Assembly: GCF_018446385.1 (NCBI RefSeq)
Contig: NC_055991.1
Location: forward strand, 114,929,794-114,993,793
Length of the DNA stretch: 64,000 nt
Direction of reading: 5' to 3'
DNA from: Zingiber officinale
Taxonomy: Eukaryota; Streptophyta; Magnoliopsida; Zingiberales; Zingiberaceae
Shown piece after piece: positions 10,480-22,812 of the stretch. The first letter of the stretch is position 1. Every line of letters starts with the position of its first letter. The translations under genes were made by a program, and so were the position numbers. The notes beneath the pieces were generated by a model. It saw only the letters and a list, made by a program, of their open reading frames with translations, ran no database searches and was not told where the DNA came from.

Positions 10480-13382
10480 ATGGACGAGAACACGAAGTTT
10501 GTCGGCGCCGCCGGCGTCTGCGTCGACGCCCTCAGCTCCCTCTTTCTCCGTTTTCTCTCCGATGGTCCGCGCTTATTTCTCTTCTCCTCCGGCGACGGCG
10601 GTCGGATCCTCCGCCGCTTTCTCTTCTGCTCCCTCCACATCCTTTTCTCGATCCTCTCCCTTCTCCTCTCTCGCCTTGCTTCCTTTGTACCTCCCTCCCC
10701 TCCTCTACCTCGCACCTCCGCTCCGCCGCTCCCGCTCCCTTCCACATCCGATTCCACGAGCGCCGGCCGCGCCCTCTCGCGCGTCCTCTCCGCCGTGTCG
10801 CTCGTTCCCGTCGCGTCCCGTAAATACGACCTCGTCCGCTCCATCGCGGAACGCATCCTCGACGGGAATCTCGTCGGTGGCTCGGACGAGCTCCAGGAGC
10901 TCAACCGCTCCTCCCTGGCCGCCGCGTTCTCTAGGTCGATCGCCCTCCTCGAGGCCGCCGTCGAGGCGGAGGCGTCTCCGGCATCGGTGGATGGAGGAAA
11001 GATCATGGAAGCGCTGGGAGCGCTGAGGTCGAGAGTGAGGAGGTGGGCCGCGCCGGCGGGAGATGGGAGGTTCGGCGCGTCTGCGGAGAAGCTAGCGGCG
11101 GAGACACTGTGGCTTGGGCAGAAGATGGCAGAGAGCGGCGTCGCCTCAGAGGCGGTGGCATCGTGGGGCTCGGCGTCACGGCTCGGAGCGCTCGCCATCT
11201 CCGCCGAGCCGCGGCTTCAAGTCGGGCTCGTTCGGGTTTGCGGTAACTATCCTTCACCCTCTTAATCCCCTTTATTCATATTCTCTCTGGCTTATGATTG
11301 ATGATTGGAAGAAGCTTTGGAGCCTTTCTCTTCTTAGCGGAGAGAAGCAAATTCTGGGGCATATGGTTGATAACAATTATCTTTTGATTATTTTTTTTAA
11401 TTTCATTCAATTTATTTTCTTGCGTCCGATCACATCAGAGTAACAGAAAATTTAATTTTGTCAAATAATTCTGTGATGAACAATATTTCTATGCCCCTCA
11501 TGTGAAGGCTGAGGGATAGGGACTGACAAATGACAATTAGAAATGCTACTTCACTGTTGGACACCATATGAAGGCTGAACCAAAGATGAGAGATAAAATA
11601 TAAGGATTGACAATGAAAGATATTTATTTCCCTGAGAGATAAATGCTCCCAAGTCGCTTGCCATGAAGCAAGATACTTGATGTTGTGAATATTTCAGATC
11701 TAAATATATTAAAGAAAACACATCATTACATTTGATAAATATTAGATTGCTGCAATGAGCTAACAAGGAGCTCGTCTTCACTTCAACCATCTTGTTTAAT
11801 CGATATGAAATTCATTCCTTACCATCTTGTTTAATCGATATGAAATTCATTCCTTACGTTCCTTTGTTTATTATGATTTCTCTTTCACATTTCTCTTGAC
11901 TATATTGGTTATTCTTTTCTTAATTACTGAAACTACACTGTATTTTTTTTTTTGCTTCTAGTTAGTGTATTAGTCCCTCCCTGTCTGCTAGGAATTGACT
12001 TTTGCTCAAGTTAAAACGCCTCTTAATTTAGTAATCTCAAAAGTATACATATAAATTTGAATGTGACTCATAAATTCATCGACAATCATTAATAGATATA
12101 CTGGTGGCATAGTAGATAGACAGTAATTTAAGAGATTTTGGTGTTATAGTGATTGAGTCTTTCATCGAGTTCAATCCAGGAATAACATCCATGTAGCTGA
12201 TACTAAATGCTTGAGACTATCAAAGCTATAGCTTGATGATGGTAGTATCCCTTATTAGCTTTGACACCTTTCTTTTAACCCATATAACTATTGGGTCACC
12301 CTCTTTGGGAAATATTCCTAAATAGATTTCTTGACACTAATGAAATATTAATACACCACATATTGAAATCTTTCTTACCGCTGTAAATTTTCTCCAACGC
12401 TCATCTCATTTGAGTTGATATCTTAATTATGACAGTAGTGTGGATAATCCTATGAGTAATCAAACTCTAACTTGCCAAGGTGAGTCAGATTTTGTTTTCT
12501 CAAACTGAATAAGTACTGTTTAAATTGATTGCTGGATCTCAGATCTCAGTATTCATTGAATTAATTTATTCCAGAAACAGCATGAAATTGCAAACATTTA
12601 AGCAGATTGCAAACTGCTTTGAAGATGCTTTTCCCCTCATTTTTTGAGTACACAACTGAATGAGTCATTCACTTTTTAAATTTTTATCATTTAATCCTAA
12701 TTTTATTTTCGTTGGTTTTGGGTCAGGGTACTTTGTCTGAAAACGTTGATAAGATCAGTCTGTTTGATTACAGTTACAACAATTATAATCTTAATGTTGA
12801 ACCAATGTGAGAAATGCTTTCTTAAAAATCAACCCTATTACAGAACCAATGCTTGTGTCAAAAAAAAGAAGAAACAAGATACTAGGTAAAAATTTCTTTT
12901 TTTTTTCAGATTAAAACAATCTTCTTGTATCAATCTTTTCTTTCTAACATTCCGCAACATATTTTTCCTCTCCATTGTTACGTTCAAAGCTAAGTTATGA
13001 ACCACTGATTCGGTGACACACTACTGATTATCTTTTTATCCTTGTGTTCAAAGTATTTTTGTTCAAGCACACCAACTCCAAGGAATTGGAGCGAGATGAT
13101 GGGAAAGATACCACAACCTCTCGATTGCCGATGTTGAAGACTTGGCTGCCGTTACTTTGCCATGCATGCTGCGGAGTTGACAGTTCCATACTAAGCATTC
13201 GAGAGAAGGCAGATATGGTCAGCATATTGGAGGAAATGATCGAGAAACTTACTTGGGAGGAGCAAGAAGATGTTTTATCTCAATGGCTTCATCACTTTAT
13301 CTGTGCTGATTCTGACTGGCCTAACCTTGAATCATGCTACATGCGCTGGTACTCCGAATCTCGAAAGCTCCCTCTAAAATGA
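10480..13382 (+). CDS. Uncharacterised plant protein with conserved Trp-rich C-terminus
   Basis: Two exons, 10480-11242 and 13054-13382, are joined by a phase-1 GT-AG intron of 1811 bp; the split codon gives Val. The product is 363 aa (374 if the in-frame ATG at 10447 is used). Exon 1 is very GC-rich and encodes an Ala/Ser/Arg-rich region with a Leu-rich hydrophobic stretch (LHILFSILSLLLSRLASF). The C-terminal 110 residues look like the conserved core: a TWLPLLCHACCGVDSSILS segment, a helix EEMIEKLTWEEQEDVLSQWLHHF, then SDWPNLESCYMRWYSESRKL. I recall closely similar tails in anonymous plant proteins but no assigned function. No catalytic motif is visible. The gene is credible from codon pattern and splice phase; no role can be given. 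Confidence 0.75.
11786..11857 (+). repeat. Perfect 35-bp tandem duplication in an intron
   Basis: The unit starting ACCATCTTGTTTAATCG occurs at 11786-11820 and again at 11821-11855 without change, a recent duplication. Confidence 0.9.
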
Positions 13383-14387
13383 CATCGTACCTTGTTCAAT
13401 AGAACTACTACATATTGTCTATAGCGATTCACTTGGAAGATCGTCCCCTTTAGACAAACAAATATTACTAGTGGGTACCGGTCAACTGGTGTTAGCTTGT
13501 GTATTTATATTGTCCTATGATGACAGGCAATATCAGGTTATAATCTTTTCAAATATGAACTTACTGTTTAAAGGTTCAATATGTTTACCATTCTTCTACT
13601 TATCATTTTCTATATGCTTAAAGGTTCCAAACTCAATGATGTGCTTGTTGTTAAACTTGAGTCACTTAATTGCACTCGTTGTTGGACTTAAGTCACCAAT
13701 CTGAGACCTTAGATTGCAATTTAAATTATTAGTATTTTAATGTAAATCAAATCTTCATAATAATCGAATTTGTTATTATAGGATCGATTTATATAATTGA
13801 ATAATAATAATCAAATCTTCATAGAGACCGAGGAATTACGATGGCTACATTCAATTTCCTTATTTACTCTATTTTAATAGTAACTAAGAAGACAGTCGTG
13901 GAGGGTAGTTCAGATTCTCTATCCATGACATCATGACATCATAAGATCTTCATGACATTATTATAATTGAATAATAATAATCAAATCTTCATAGAGACCG
14001 AGGAATTACGATGGATCAAATTAAATCTCAAGACATCATGATATCTTTAAAATATGTACAAAAAAAAAAAAAGGGGACAGAAGATCCGAACTGGGGTGGA
14101 GGGCCGCCTGACTAATTCTACCTCCTACCAAAGTTTTATTTACATTAGGATTCCAAAAAAAAAACCGTATATGCCACTTTTAAGTGGTAGGAAACTTCGG
14201 CCCATTACAATCCACCGGCCTAGTACCCCTGTTTAATGGGCCGTTCGGAACCGGAAGGAACCGCATCCTCAAATCTCATTATAAATTCTCGGCCACTCGT
14301 TCGCAACCTGCCATTAGATCGCTTCCTTAGCCTTCGGCGATTCCTTTTCGAAACCCTAGAATACAGATCGAACTCATCGCCGGGGCT
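13383..14387. other. Intergenic region with a 53-bp direct repeat
   Basis: Downstream of the stop at 13382 the sequence is AT-rich with no coding pattern. A perfect 53-bp direct repeat lies at 13792-13844 and 13962-14014 (starting TATAATTGAATAATAATAAT and ending TTACGATGG), separated by 117 bases. The part from about 14200 to 14387 is the likely promoter and leader of SC35. Confidence 0.6.
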
Positions 14388-16985
14388 ATGTCTCACTTCG
14401 GGAGAACAGGGCCGCCGGACATCAAGGATACATACTCCCTCCTCGTCCTCAACATCAGCTTCCGTGAGTGCTTGCTCTTTTTGTTCGTTCTCTTTCGCGG
14501 CTTTCCGATCTGTATTTAGTGTAAAACTCGCTTGCCCTTTTGAATTGCTAGGTACCAACGCCGATGATCTCTTCCCGTTGTTTGATCGGTACGGGAAAGT
14601 GGTTGACGTCTTTATTCCGAGGGACCGGAGGTGAGCGTTGGTTGTTTGCCGTAGGATTTGGTGGCTTTTGTTTATTAATTTTATCTCTTTTTTTTTTTGT
14701 ATCTGCGAACTGGAAGGACTGGGGAGTCTCGGGGGTTTGCTTTTGTGAGGTATAAGTATGCAGATGAAGCGCAGATGGCTGTCGAAAGGCTTGATGGCAA
14801 GTTTCCTCCATGTCTTTTTTCCTTCCAAAATTTGAGGTGTTAATGTTTGGTTTTTTGTGTGAAGTAATCTGAAACTATCGGTGAATTATGAATTCTATTT
14901 GATGTTATAGGGAGGGAAGTTGATGGTCGGAATATTATGGTTCAATTTGCCAAATATGGTCCAAATGCTGAACGCATGTAAGCTATGAAATTTCTTATTT
15001 GTTTTAAAATGATAACTAGACTAATTTAATTCATATCTTTTGGTCATTTTTTAGTAAAGTGATATTTAGTTGTTAGCTCTATTGAGATGCTAATAAAAAG
15101 AAAACATATTCTAGATTATCTGAGGATGGGAAATTGTAGGCTGTTTGAGGTTTATAGGCTTAGGTTGTTGAACCATTTCATATTGGGAACATCTTTGGAT
15201 AATGGCCATCTAAACAAGTTAATGAGTCATTTTGGGGGGTGTGCCAATTTGTCACTTTTCTACTCATAATAATAAATCTAAAACTTCATAAAAAAAAAAT
15301 CTGTAGGGAAGAATCTATGGTTGAAGGGTTTAATCAAACAACAAATTCTTGGTTGTTAATGATGGATTAAGGCCCCATTGTCAATGACACATTAAGCCAA
15401 GGTGGCTCTTTGTAATGCCAAAGACAAGGATTCAGTTTGCCATTAGAGTGTACTTCATTATTTTGTTATGTGCATTCCTTTTGACTAATGTTTTTGTGTT
15501 TGTCTTATCATTAAAATTCATTTATGCTCTATCACTTTTGTCTTTTGCCAGTCATAAAGGAAAAATTATGGAAGCAATCCCAAGCAGACGGGGAAGATCT
15601 AGAAGTCGCAGCCCTCGCCCCAGGCAAGTCGTTTCTGAGCAACTGAAGTGTTTTTTTTCCTGAATCTTATTGTGAATGTGGATTCTCTTTCCATATCAAT
15701 AACTTTAAAAAGTTGCATTTGTTATGCAAAAATGATTCTTTTGTAGACTTGTCCTTCCTTTCTGAATGAACAGTGCATATATGTCTCTTTTAGTTCTTGC
15801 AAGATGACATCAGTAATAAATTTAGTCCATGGAATCTAAGGAGCTGCTTGATGGTGGAGTCGGAACTAATTAACTCATCTTTTGCTTTGATTTGTGTAAA
15901 AAGTAAACTAAAGAACAAGGCAAACTTCTAACCTGCAGTTTTCAATTCTGGTGGTTCATACTTTTTACCACTTCTTCTTCTTTTATGCTTTATTTTTTTT
16001 TACTTTCTTATATTAAGGGTAGACAAGGCTTGGTAGCCTTCAATGTCTTCAGGTTTTTTTATCGTTTGCCTCTAATTGTTGTCAAACCAAAGGCTTAAAA
16101 AATTATGCAGCTTGAAGTAAACAAGTAGTATTGTTACTTTGATCAAAGGCTTAGATATCTCAGTATCCTTCAATTCCACACTATGGGCCTGTGTCTGTTG
16201 ACTAAATTGGCTTGTCAAGCCCTGATTCATGCTATGAAAAAAACTAATATTATTTTCTGCATGTTTCAGCTATATGATTATCCTTGAACAATGAAACTGT
16301 TAGCAACTGACAACTACAAGTTTTTGCACCTTAATTCATACCATTCAAATTGTCTTTGGATGCTTTCTGGGCTGTTTATCTTTTTCCACTTGTATTAGCA
16401 CACTTTATGATTATCTAGCAGACATAGAGACAGCTATCGAGATCGAGAATATAGAAGGCGAAGCCGCAGTAGAAGCAGAGATAGGTATGAGAGAGATAGG
16501 TATAGTGACCGTGAGAGAGAGAATCGCCGCCGAAGTCGAAGCCGAAGCCGAAGCCGAAGTCCTAGTAGAAGTCCTGACTATCATAGGAGCCGTGGCAGAG
16601 ATAGCCGTAGGAGCAGGAGTGCTTCTTATGACAGGTAACATTTTGCAGAGGTGCCTTTTTGCTTCTAACTTATTGTGCATATTGTGACTTCTTTTCTTTG
16701 TTACCAGTGCTTCACCAATTAGGCGTAGTCCTAATCCTGCAAGGAGTTCATCACCCCGTCGCACTCCTCCCTCAAGCCCTGAGAAAGGGAGCCATGGCGG
16801 AAAGTCACCCCCTCCAAAAAGTGTCTCTCCTGCAGGTCGCTGTACAAATTCTCGAAGCCCATCTCCTCACAGCTCAAATGAGGTACTTAACATTACATAT
16901 TCTGATATCTTCCTTTTGCTCTTAATTCTTAGTTATGTTTTGTAAAATTGCATAATTAATTTAAAATTCTATTTTGCAGGATTGA
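14388..16985 (+). CDS. SC35: SR splicing factor SC35 (SRSF2-type)
   Basis: This nuclear pre-mRNA splicing factor binds exonic enhancers and helps recruit U1 snRNP and U2AF. Exons with matching phases: 14388-14463, 14552-14630, 14717-14800, 14915-14977, 15552-15623, 16422-16634, 16708-16882, 16980-16985; the product is 255 aa. The N-terminus MSHFGRTGPPDIKDTYSLLVLNI matches the plant SC35 start. The RRM has RNP2 (LLVLNI) and RNP1 (RGFAFVRY), then VDVFIPRDRRTGESRG and a VQFAKYGPNAERI end. The rest is an RS domain with many Arg-Ser dipeptides (RRRSRSRSRSRSPSRSPD) and a Ser/Pro tail. The last coding exon adds only Asp and the stop. Two points are unusual: the intron after 15623 begins with GC (AG|GCAAGT), and the acceptor before 14915 must be the second of two AGs to keep the frame. 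SR genes are often alternatively spliced; that is not visible here. Confidence 0.93.
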
Positions 16986-19049
16986 TGGATGCTTAGGTGT
17001 TGAAGAACTTGTGTGACAATTGCTGTGTTACTTTTTGTTCGCTGGGCTGCTATAAGGTTACATGTTGTCTTCATTAGACCGCCGGTAGCTTTCAAAATGA
17101 CTAGCAGATGGTGTTAAACTAGTTTTGGAATTTCCAGGTTTAATTGTTGGACAATTCTGTTATTGTGTAACTTAATACTATCTGCTTTCTTCCCTTTATT
17201 AATCTTCTGGACCTATTTGCTCACTATTATCATGGCTCATCTGGACTGCATTGTGCATTTTCTAGTTATCTGTTCGTGAAAAGTGCTGATGTTGCCTGTG
17301 ACAAGATGATATCAGAAGGATATTTCCTTGCTGTTCATCTTCTGGCTGATGATTTTTGAACTTCATAGTTATTGTGATATGATGGTCGTGTTGGGGGTTG
17401 ATGGTGCTGTTGAACCAGCCAAAACTTTGCAGGTTCAATCGGTGGACAATTCCTATTATTACATCACTTAATTTTTTTTCACGACCTATTCATTCATCAT
17501 TATCAGCACTTATACTGAACTGCATTGTGTATTTTCTAGTTGCCTGATCCTGAAAAGTGCTGATGTAGCTGTGACATGATATTAGACGGATATTTCCTTG
17601 CTCGTTATCCTCTGGCTGATGATCTTTGAAACCCATAGTTGTTATGATTTGATGATCGTTGTTGGTGCTGTTGAACCAGACCTTATGGTGGTTGTATGAT
17701 TCTCTGGTGATACATACTCGCTGGAGGTTGAAGTATGCACTGAACCATTTATAGTTACAAATATGTTGATGGCCTCTTAGTTGGTAAGAATCATGTCTTG
17801 TTATGTTCTAATTTCTAATAATGCTACCACATGTTTGCAAGTCTTGTAGCACACAAGAGCAGTGATAGCTGCGATGAAGACCTGCTTTCCTGTTTCAGTT
17901 TATGCATGATGATTTATATTCTGACTGTTAGCACATGGATATGATGCAGTACACACCTCAATGGTTATGCATCTATTGATGGTCTAGCACAATGAACAGC
18001 ATCGTCAACAACTTCTAGGTTTTGACATGGATATTTTACTTTTTTTTTATGATTATTATTATATTACTGGTGATTTGGTGCCCATATCTTGTTAGGTTTT
18101 GCAAGTCATTGTTTTCTTGTAGATCCTTTCTTCGTATACTTTTAGCTTGGAGTTACTCTTGTTGAAACATAGAAATAGGAATAAGATTCCAAATATAGTT
18201 TAGAAAAACATGGTTTATGGTTTGATGATGATGATGATAATGCAGATCATGTAGGTTTTGTTTGCTATTGTGGGGCGGGGGAGGGGATATACTTGTACAT
18301 ATGCATTTTTACTATCAAGCATACTTGTATTCGTGCACAAAGCAAATGGAAATTAATAAGAAAAAAGGATTTCGTAGGAGGGGATTACATGTCTTTACCT
18401 GAATGTTTTATTACTAGTGATTACTGGATCCGGAGCCCCTTTTGTGTGACACCACTAGTGAAACCATGATGCAGCATTAGGTTTTTTTTTCTCTCGAATG
18501 TTTATTTGCTTTTCAAGGTACATGAAAAATAAAAGGTTATTTGATTGGCAAGTCAGCTTGCAAAGTGCCAATCGACTAGGATCATGATGTCTTAGTGAAA
18601 GCTATATTTCAGTTATATTTAGTAATTTTAAGATTGTCGTAATAGGTCTGTAAAATTGAAATGTTTGGGACTCCTCATGTTCGTTAACTCACTCATTTTA
18701 TAACTCTGTTAAAGCTTCTTTCAGGCCCACTGGACAAATTGATTAATGATTTATTAAAATGTTATTAATAGCTATAGATGAAACGATAAATTTTAATAAA
18801 AATTTGGCTTCATATAATCTTAGTCCAGAAGTCTTATATAATCCTTAATTAAATTAAGGTTAGAATGATAATCTTAGTCTAGAAGTCTTATATAGTTGGG
18901 ATTTGAACCGTACATGATCAATTCAGAAGATACAAGTTGATTAAATTAATTAATTAAAATTTAAATACTGTGCTCACTTCGCCGTCTGCTCATTGTTGCC
19001 GCTGTGCTCAGATGCCCGCCGGTCGTGCCTCAGGCGCCTGCAGGTCGTT
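16986..19049. other. 3' region of SC35 and spacer, with a duplicated segment
   Basis: 16986 to about 17220 probably holds the SC35 3' UTR. A segment at about 17222-17420 is repeated with divergence at about 17476-17680; both carry CTGCATTGTG, ATTTTCTAGTT, GGATATTTCCTTGCT and CTGGCTGATGAT. Beyond 17700 there is only AT-rich sequence, with a short repeat ATAATCTTAGTC...GTCTTATATA near 18816 and 18869. No gene is seen. Confidence 0.55.
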
Positions 19050-19910
19050 CCTCAAAAAGCAGCAACTCATGATCGAAATTTTTCATCAATTAGTATCTGA
19101 ATTATAATTTAAATATCTTATCATGGTACCATAGTCGAGGGACAACATAGTGATTAAATAAAAAAAAAATGATAATCTCAATTAATTTCATTGACTATTC
19201 TTGGGATGATCGGTCCGATTTTACGAAAATTTTTCACCGGCCAATAAGGTAAATTAGGAAGCGCTCGCGGTCGTCAATCCAGAAGTCCAACATCTTTTGA
19301 TTACATCTGTCATTTGGAGGAAAAATTCTTATAAGTATATCGTAACTGGGGTTTGAACCATGGATATCTGGGTGGGACAATATATTGATCAAACAAAAAA
19401 AATGATTAACCAGACTGGGTAACGTCGAGCCTAGGGTGACCGTCCCAGTCCCATGAAAGTTCCCACCGGTCACCAAGATAAATCGGGAAACGCTCGTAGC
19501 GGGAAGTTCAGGAGCCTAGCATCATTTAGTTGCGTGCTCTATTTGGAGGAAAAATTCATGCAAATTTGTCATAGCTGAGGCTCGAACTGCGGGTGCTTGG
19601 GTGACAACCTAGATGTCCTACCGCTGCACCATAGCTCTGGGGGCAACATATTGATCAAGCAAAAAAAAAATGATTAACCAGGCTAGGTAACGTCGAGTCT
19701 GGAGTGACCAGCCCGGTCCAATGGAAGTTTTCCACCGGTCACCAGGGTAAATCTGGAAGCGCTCGTAGTGGCCAACCCAGGAGCCCAGCATCCTTTAGTT
19801 ACGTGCCCCATTTGAAGGAAATATTCTTGCAAATTTATCATAGTTGGGGTTCGAACCGCAGGTATCTGGGTGACAACCTGGATGCCTTATCACTGCATCA
19901 TAGTCTCGGG
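19050..19910 (-). mobile_element. Head-to-tail array of tRNA-type SINEs on the minus strand
   Basis: Read on the minus strand, three copies follow each other: 19661-19910, 19391-19642 and 19156-19380 (the last lacks the head), plus a divergent head at about 19050-19135. Complete copies begin near AGCTATGGTGCAGCGGTAGG, an A-box-like tRNA head, followed by GTTCGAGCCTC or GGTTCGAACCCC-type B boxes. A body of about 150 bp follows (ATTTTTCCTCCAAAT, GATGCTGGG, GCGCTTCC, ATTTACC, GGTGACCGGTGG), ending TTAATCATTTTTTTT. The spacers between a tail and the next head are alike (GATCAATATGTTGCCCC), so copies may have arisen by tandem duplication rather than separate insertions. Related sequences are at 35148-35306 and 50427-50665. 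Confidence 0.75.
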
Positions 19911-20493
19911 AAGTGCTTCACGGTCCCATATCCCAGAAATCTTTGAAGGGATTTTTTGAGGAGTTTCAATACCACTTAGTTGATAAGAACGTCCTATCGT
20001 TGAAGCGGCAACCTCATTTAATAAGCTTCAAATTAAGAATTTTTAATTGATAAGAATTTACGCACGTGGGAGCTTGAATCCAAACATACTGATCAAACAA
20101 GAAGCATAAAAAAAACAGCTTAGGGGCACAATAATCAGAAATCTAATCAAACAAGAAGTTAGCCGGAACAATCATAGCGGCAGGTGCAAAAGAAAATCAA
20201 AAAAGCAACAGCATACATGAAACCATCCAAATCGCCGGACAACCTGTGCAACACCGGGGAGCCACATGGAGTTTCCACTTTACTCCAAATCCAGTTCAAA
20301 AACATAAAAAAGGAAATAAGATGCTCGCAAAAAAGGAATCGAAGAGATCGGAGCATACGGAGGTCGAGAGCGGAAGTAAGTCAGTAACAAATCTCCTCTC
20401 TCCCGTTCTGAAAAAAACAAAGATGATTTTGCGATTCAATTCAAGGGAATTCAACAGAATGTTACTGAGGCAAACGAGGCGGGTAGTTGCAAG
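19911..20493. other. Spacer with no recognisable gene
   Basis: The sequence is AT-rich. A minus-strand frame of 65 codons at 20159-20356 begins MLRSLRFLFCEHL but has no recognisable domain and no partner exon. It could be chance or the orphaned first exon of a lost gene. Confidence 0.35.
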
Positions 20494-22391
20494 TGTTAAG
20501 AGTTAAAGCAGATGAAAGGACATCTGTTTCCCTTCAATTTCTAGACTATTCAAATTCTTCCATGAGAAAGAGAATGAGTTATCTTCCGTATATAAAATTA
20601 CGTCCAAGGTCTAAGAAGAAGGGAGAGAAGTTGTGTGCGATGTTTATGCAAGGTCAAAGAGAAAGGATTTATCTTATATGTGAAAGGTCTCTGTATAACA
20701 TTCATCCGTGAGCACAAAAGAGAGAGAAGTGGTTACTGCTAAGAACATTCAAGGTTCGTTCGTTCGTTTACTAAAGAGGGATTTGATTTGTGAATCTTGA
20801 GAGACGGTTCAATTTTTTGTGATCGTTTCTTGCCGACGACAAGTTCTTCAACGCAGTGTCATTCTTCGTCTTCTTTTCTGAGCATTGTAAGTTTTTAGGG
20901 TTTACAGATTTCATTTTCTGTATTCTTTTCATGCTTTAGAACCAACAATGATATTAGAGTAGCGAGTTTCTAAATTGCGTGAAACTCATCTCTTGGAAAT
21001 CGCGACTTCGTGTCGAAGATTTCCTTTTGAGCCGGCAAGCGCCTCGCGATCATCACTGGTACAGGCGCCTACGAAGTGTGCTAGGGACCACGTCGCGCAC
21101 TAGTTGTTGTGTTGGAGATCTGGTCGGAAGGCCAGCGATTGGCCGCCGTGGTCGGCGATCTCAAGTTTATCGTGACATAGAAAGAGTTTGATTAATCGAT
21201 TGATTTAATCGATTAAGCAATTTCTTCGGTTTTGCTTTTAAGAAACAAAAACGAAAGAAAGTTTTTTTTTTTACAGGTTAAGTTTAAACAATCATATTTA
21301 GATTTGATCCAATTAGTTTGAACCAATCTGTTCTAATCAGATCCAGGTTTGATCAAACTATTGATTGATTTAATCAGATTAATTTAGTCCAAATCAGAAT
21401 CGATCTATTTAGGACGATCAATTAATTAGACCAGATGGAATCATACTGGTTATGTTTAATCAAATTGGCTAGATTTATTCTAATATGTCATATTTAATCA
21501 AATTGGGCCAGATTATCCAATGGATCAGAATTAATCAAATAAGCTTTGGTTTGATCAATAAGTCCGAGTTACTTAAATGAGTTTTGGTTAAATAATAACA
21601 ATTGAGCATTCCAATTAGATTAGTTCTAATGAAAATAAGGGAACAAGGTAATGCTTAAGGTCTAGTTTCCCAATCGACCGATCTAGAGCATTAATCAACT
21701 GGAGCCCCTCAAATAAAGAAAATGAATTGATTTTTCTTATTTGCTTAATTATTCTATGTATTAGTTTTATGCATATGTGTGAATTAAAATGAACTGATTT
21801 TGTTACTAGTTTATTGGTTTTGTAATAACTTTCTTAGCAATAATTGCTTAATGTGCTTGCTGTCGCACAATTCATTTTTCCTAGTATATGAAATGAATGT
21901 TCTTACATGATTTTTGTGACTAGATGACCTTTCTGAATTAACTTGGACAAGTAGAAGATGTTAGAGTTAAAAAGATGAAAGGGTACCACTTTCCCTTCAT
22001 CTTCTAGAACATTCAAATTCCTCGAGGAAGAGGATGAGTCATCTTCCTGATATAAAATTGCGTCCAATGTCTAAGAAGACAAGCTGTGTGCGAGGTTTGG
22101 GCAAGGTCAAAAAGAAAGGGTTCGTCCCGTGTGTGAAAGGTCTCTGTGCAAGGTTCGTCTATGTGCACAGAAGAGAGAGAAGAGGTTGCTGTAAAGAACA
22201 TTCAAGGTTGGTTGGTCCATTTACTAAAGAGGAATTTGGTTTGTGAATCTTGAGAGATGGTTTGATTTTTCATGATCGCTTCTCGCCGACGACAAGTTCT
22301 TCAACGCATCCTCATTCTCCTCTGAGAATTGTAAGTTTTTACAGATTACATATTTCATTTTCTATATTTTTTTCATGCTTTAGAACCAACA
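20494..22391 (+). mobile_element. Small non-coding LTR retrotransposon (TRIM/SMART-like), ends intact
   Basis: Direct LTRs lie at 20494-20947 (454 bp) and 21959-22391 (433 bp); both start TGTTA(A)GAGTTAAA and end TTTAGAACCAACA, giving TG...CA ends. Just inside the 5' LTR, ATGATATTAGAGTAGCG is a worn version of the initiator-Met tRNA primer site (TGGTATCAGAGC). A short purine run, AAGTAGAAGA, precedes the 3' LTR. Flanks gcaag and acaag are a possible 5-bp target duplication with one mismatch. The 1.0-kb interior has no recognisable gag or pol and contains repeated phrases such as AATCAGATT...AATTAG. The element looks structurally complete but non-autonomous; LTR divergence suggests an insertion of moderate age. 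Confidence 0.78.
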
Positions 22392-22812
22392 ACAAGGTTG
22401 TAGACTTCCATTTCAATGGAGTTCATGGGTAGCAATAGGAGAAGAAATCTCGCCATCGACATAGGGAGGATCGATTCTCTCAAATCAGACGATCCCTATC
22501 CTCTAGCCTCTCCAGCGCAATAAGGTCCTCTTTCCCGTTGGAGAGCAACAGTCATGACCTGGGTTGGTGTAGTAGTCAGGTTGTGGCACATCGCTAGGTG
22601 AGGGGGGAATGGCGACTGATACGAGTTATGATGAGCAGGTTCAGGAAATGACAGGGATATTAAAGTCAAGGTGAGGTGGTGATCAAGGTTAGGATAGGAT
22701 GATGTTTGTTACCTGATTTTGTTGATCGTCCTACATCAAAGTCTTGAAAGCGTGCTCGAGCATTTCCTGAGCAGGATGCTCAGATAGGGTCGACCAGTTA
22801 TAAACTTGATCT

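Noticed and set aside
10464-11198. Minus-strand open frame (244 codons) over 10480-11242
   Set aside because: Shadow of the GC-rich exon 1; composition is Arg/Glu/Ser repeats without family resemblance.
14220-14828. Minus-strand open frame (202 codons) over SC35 exons 1-3
   Set aside because: It crosses SC35 exon-intron borders and has no domain; SC35 exons on the plus strand explain the region.
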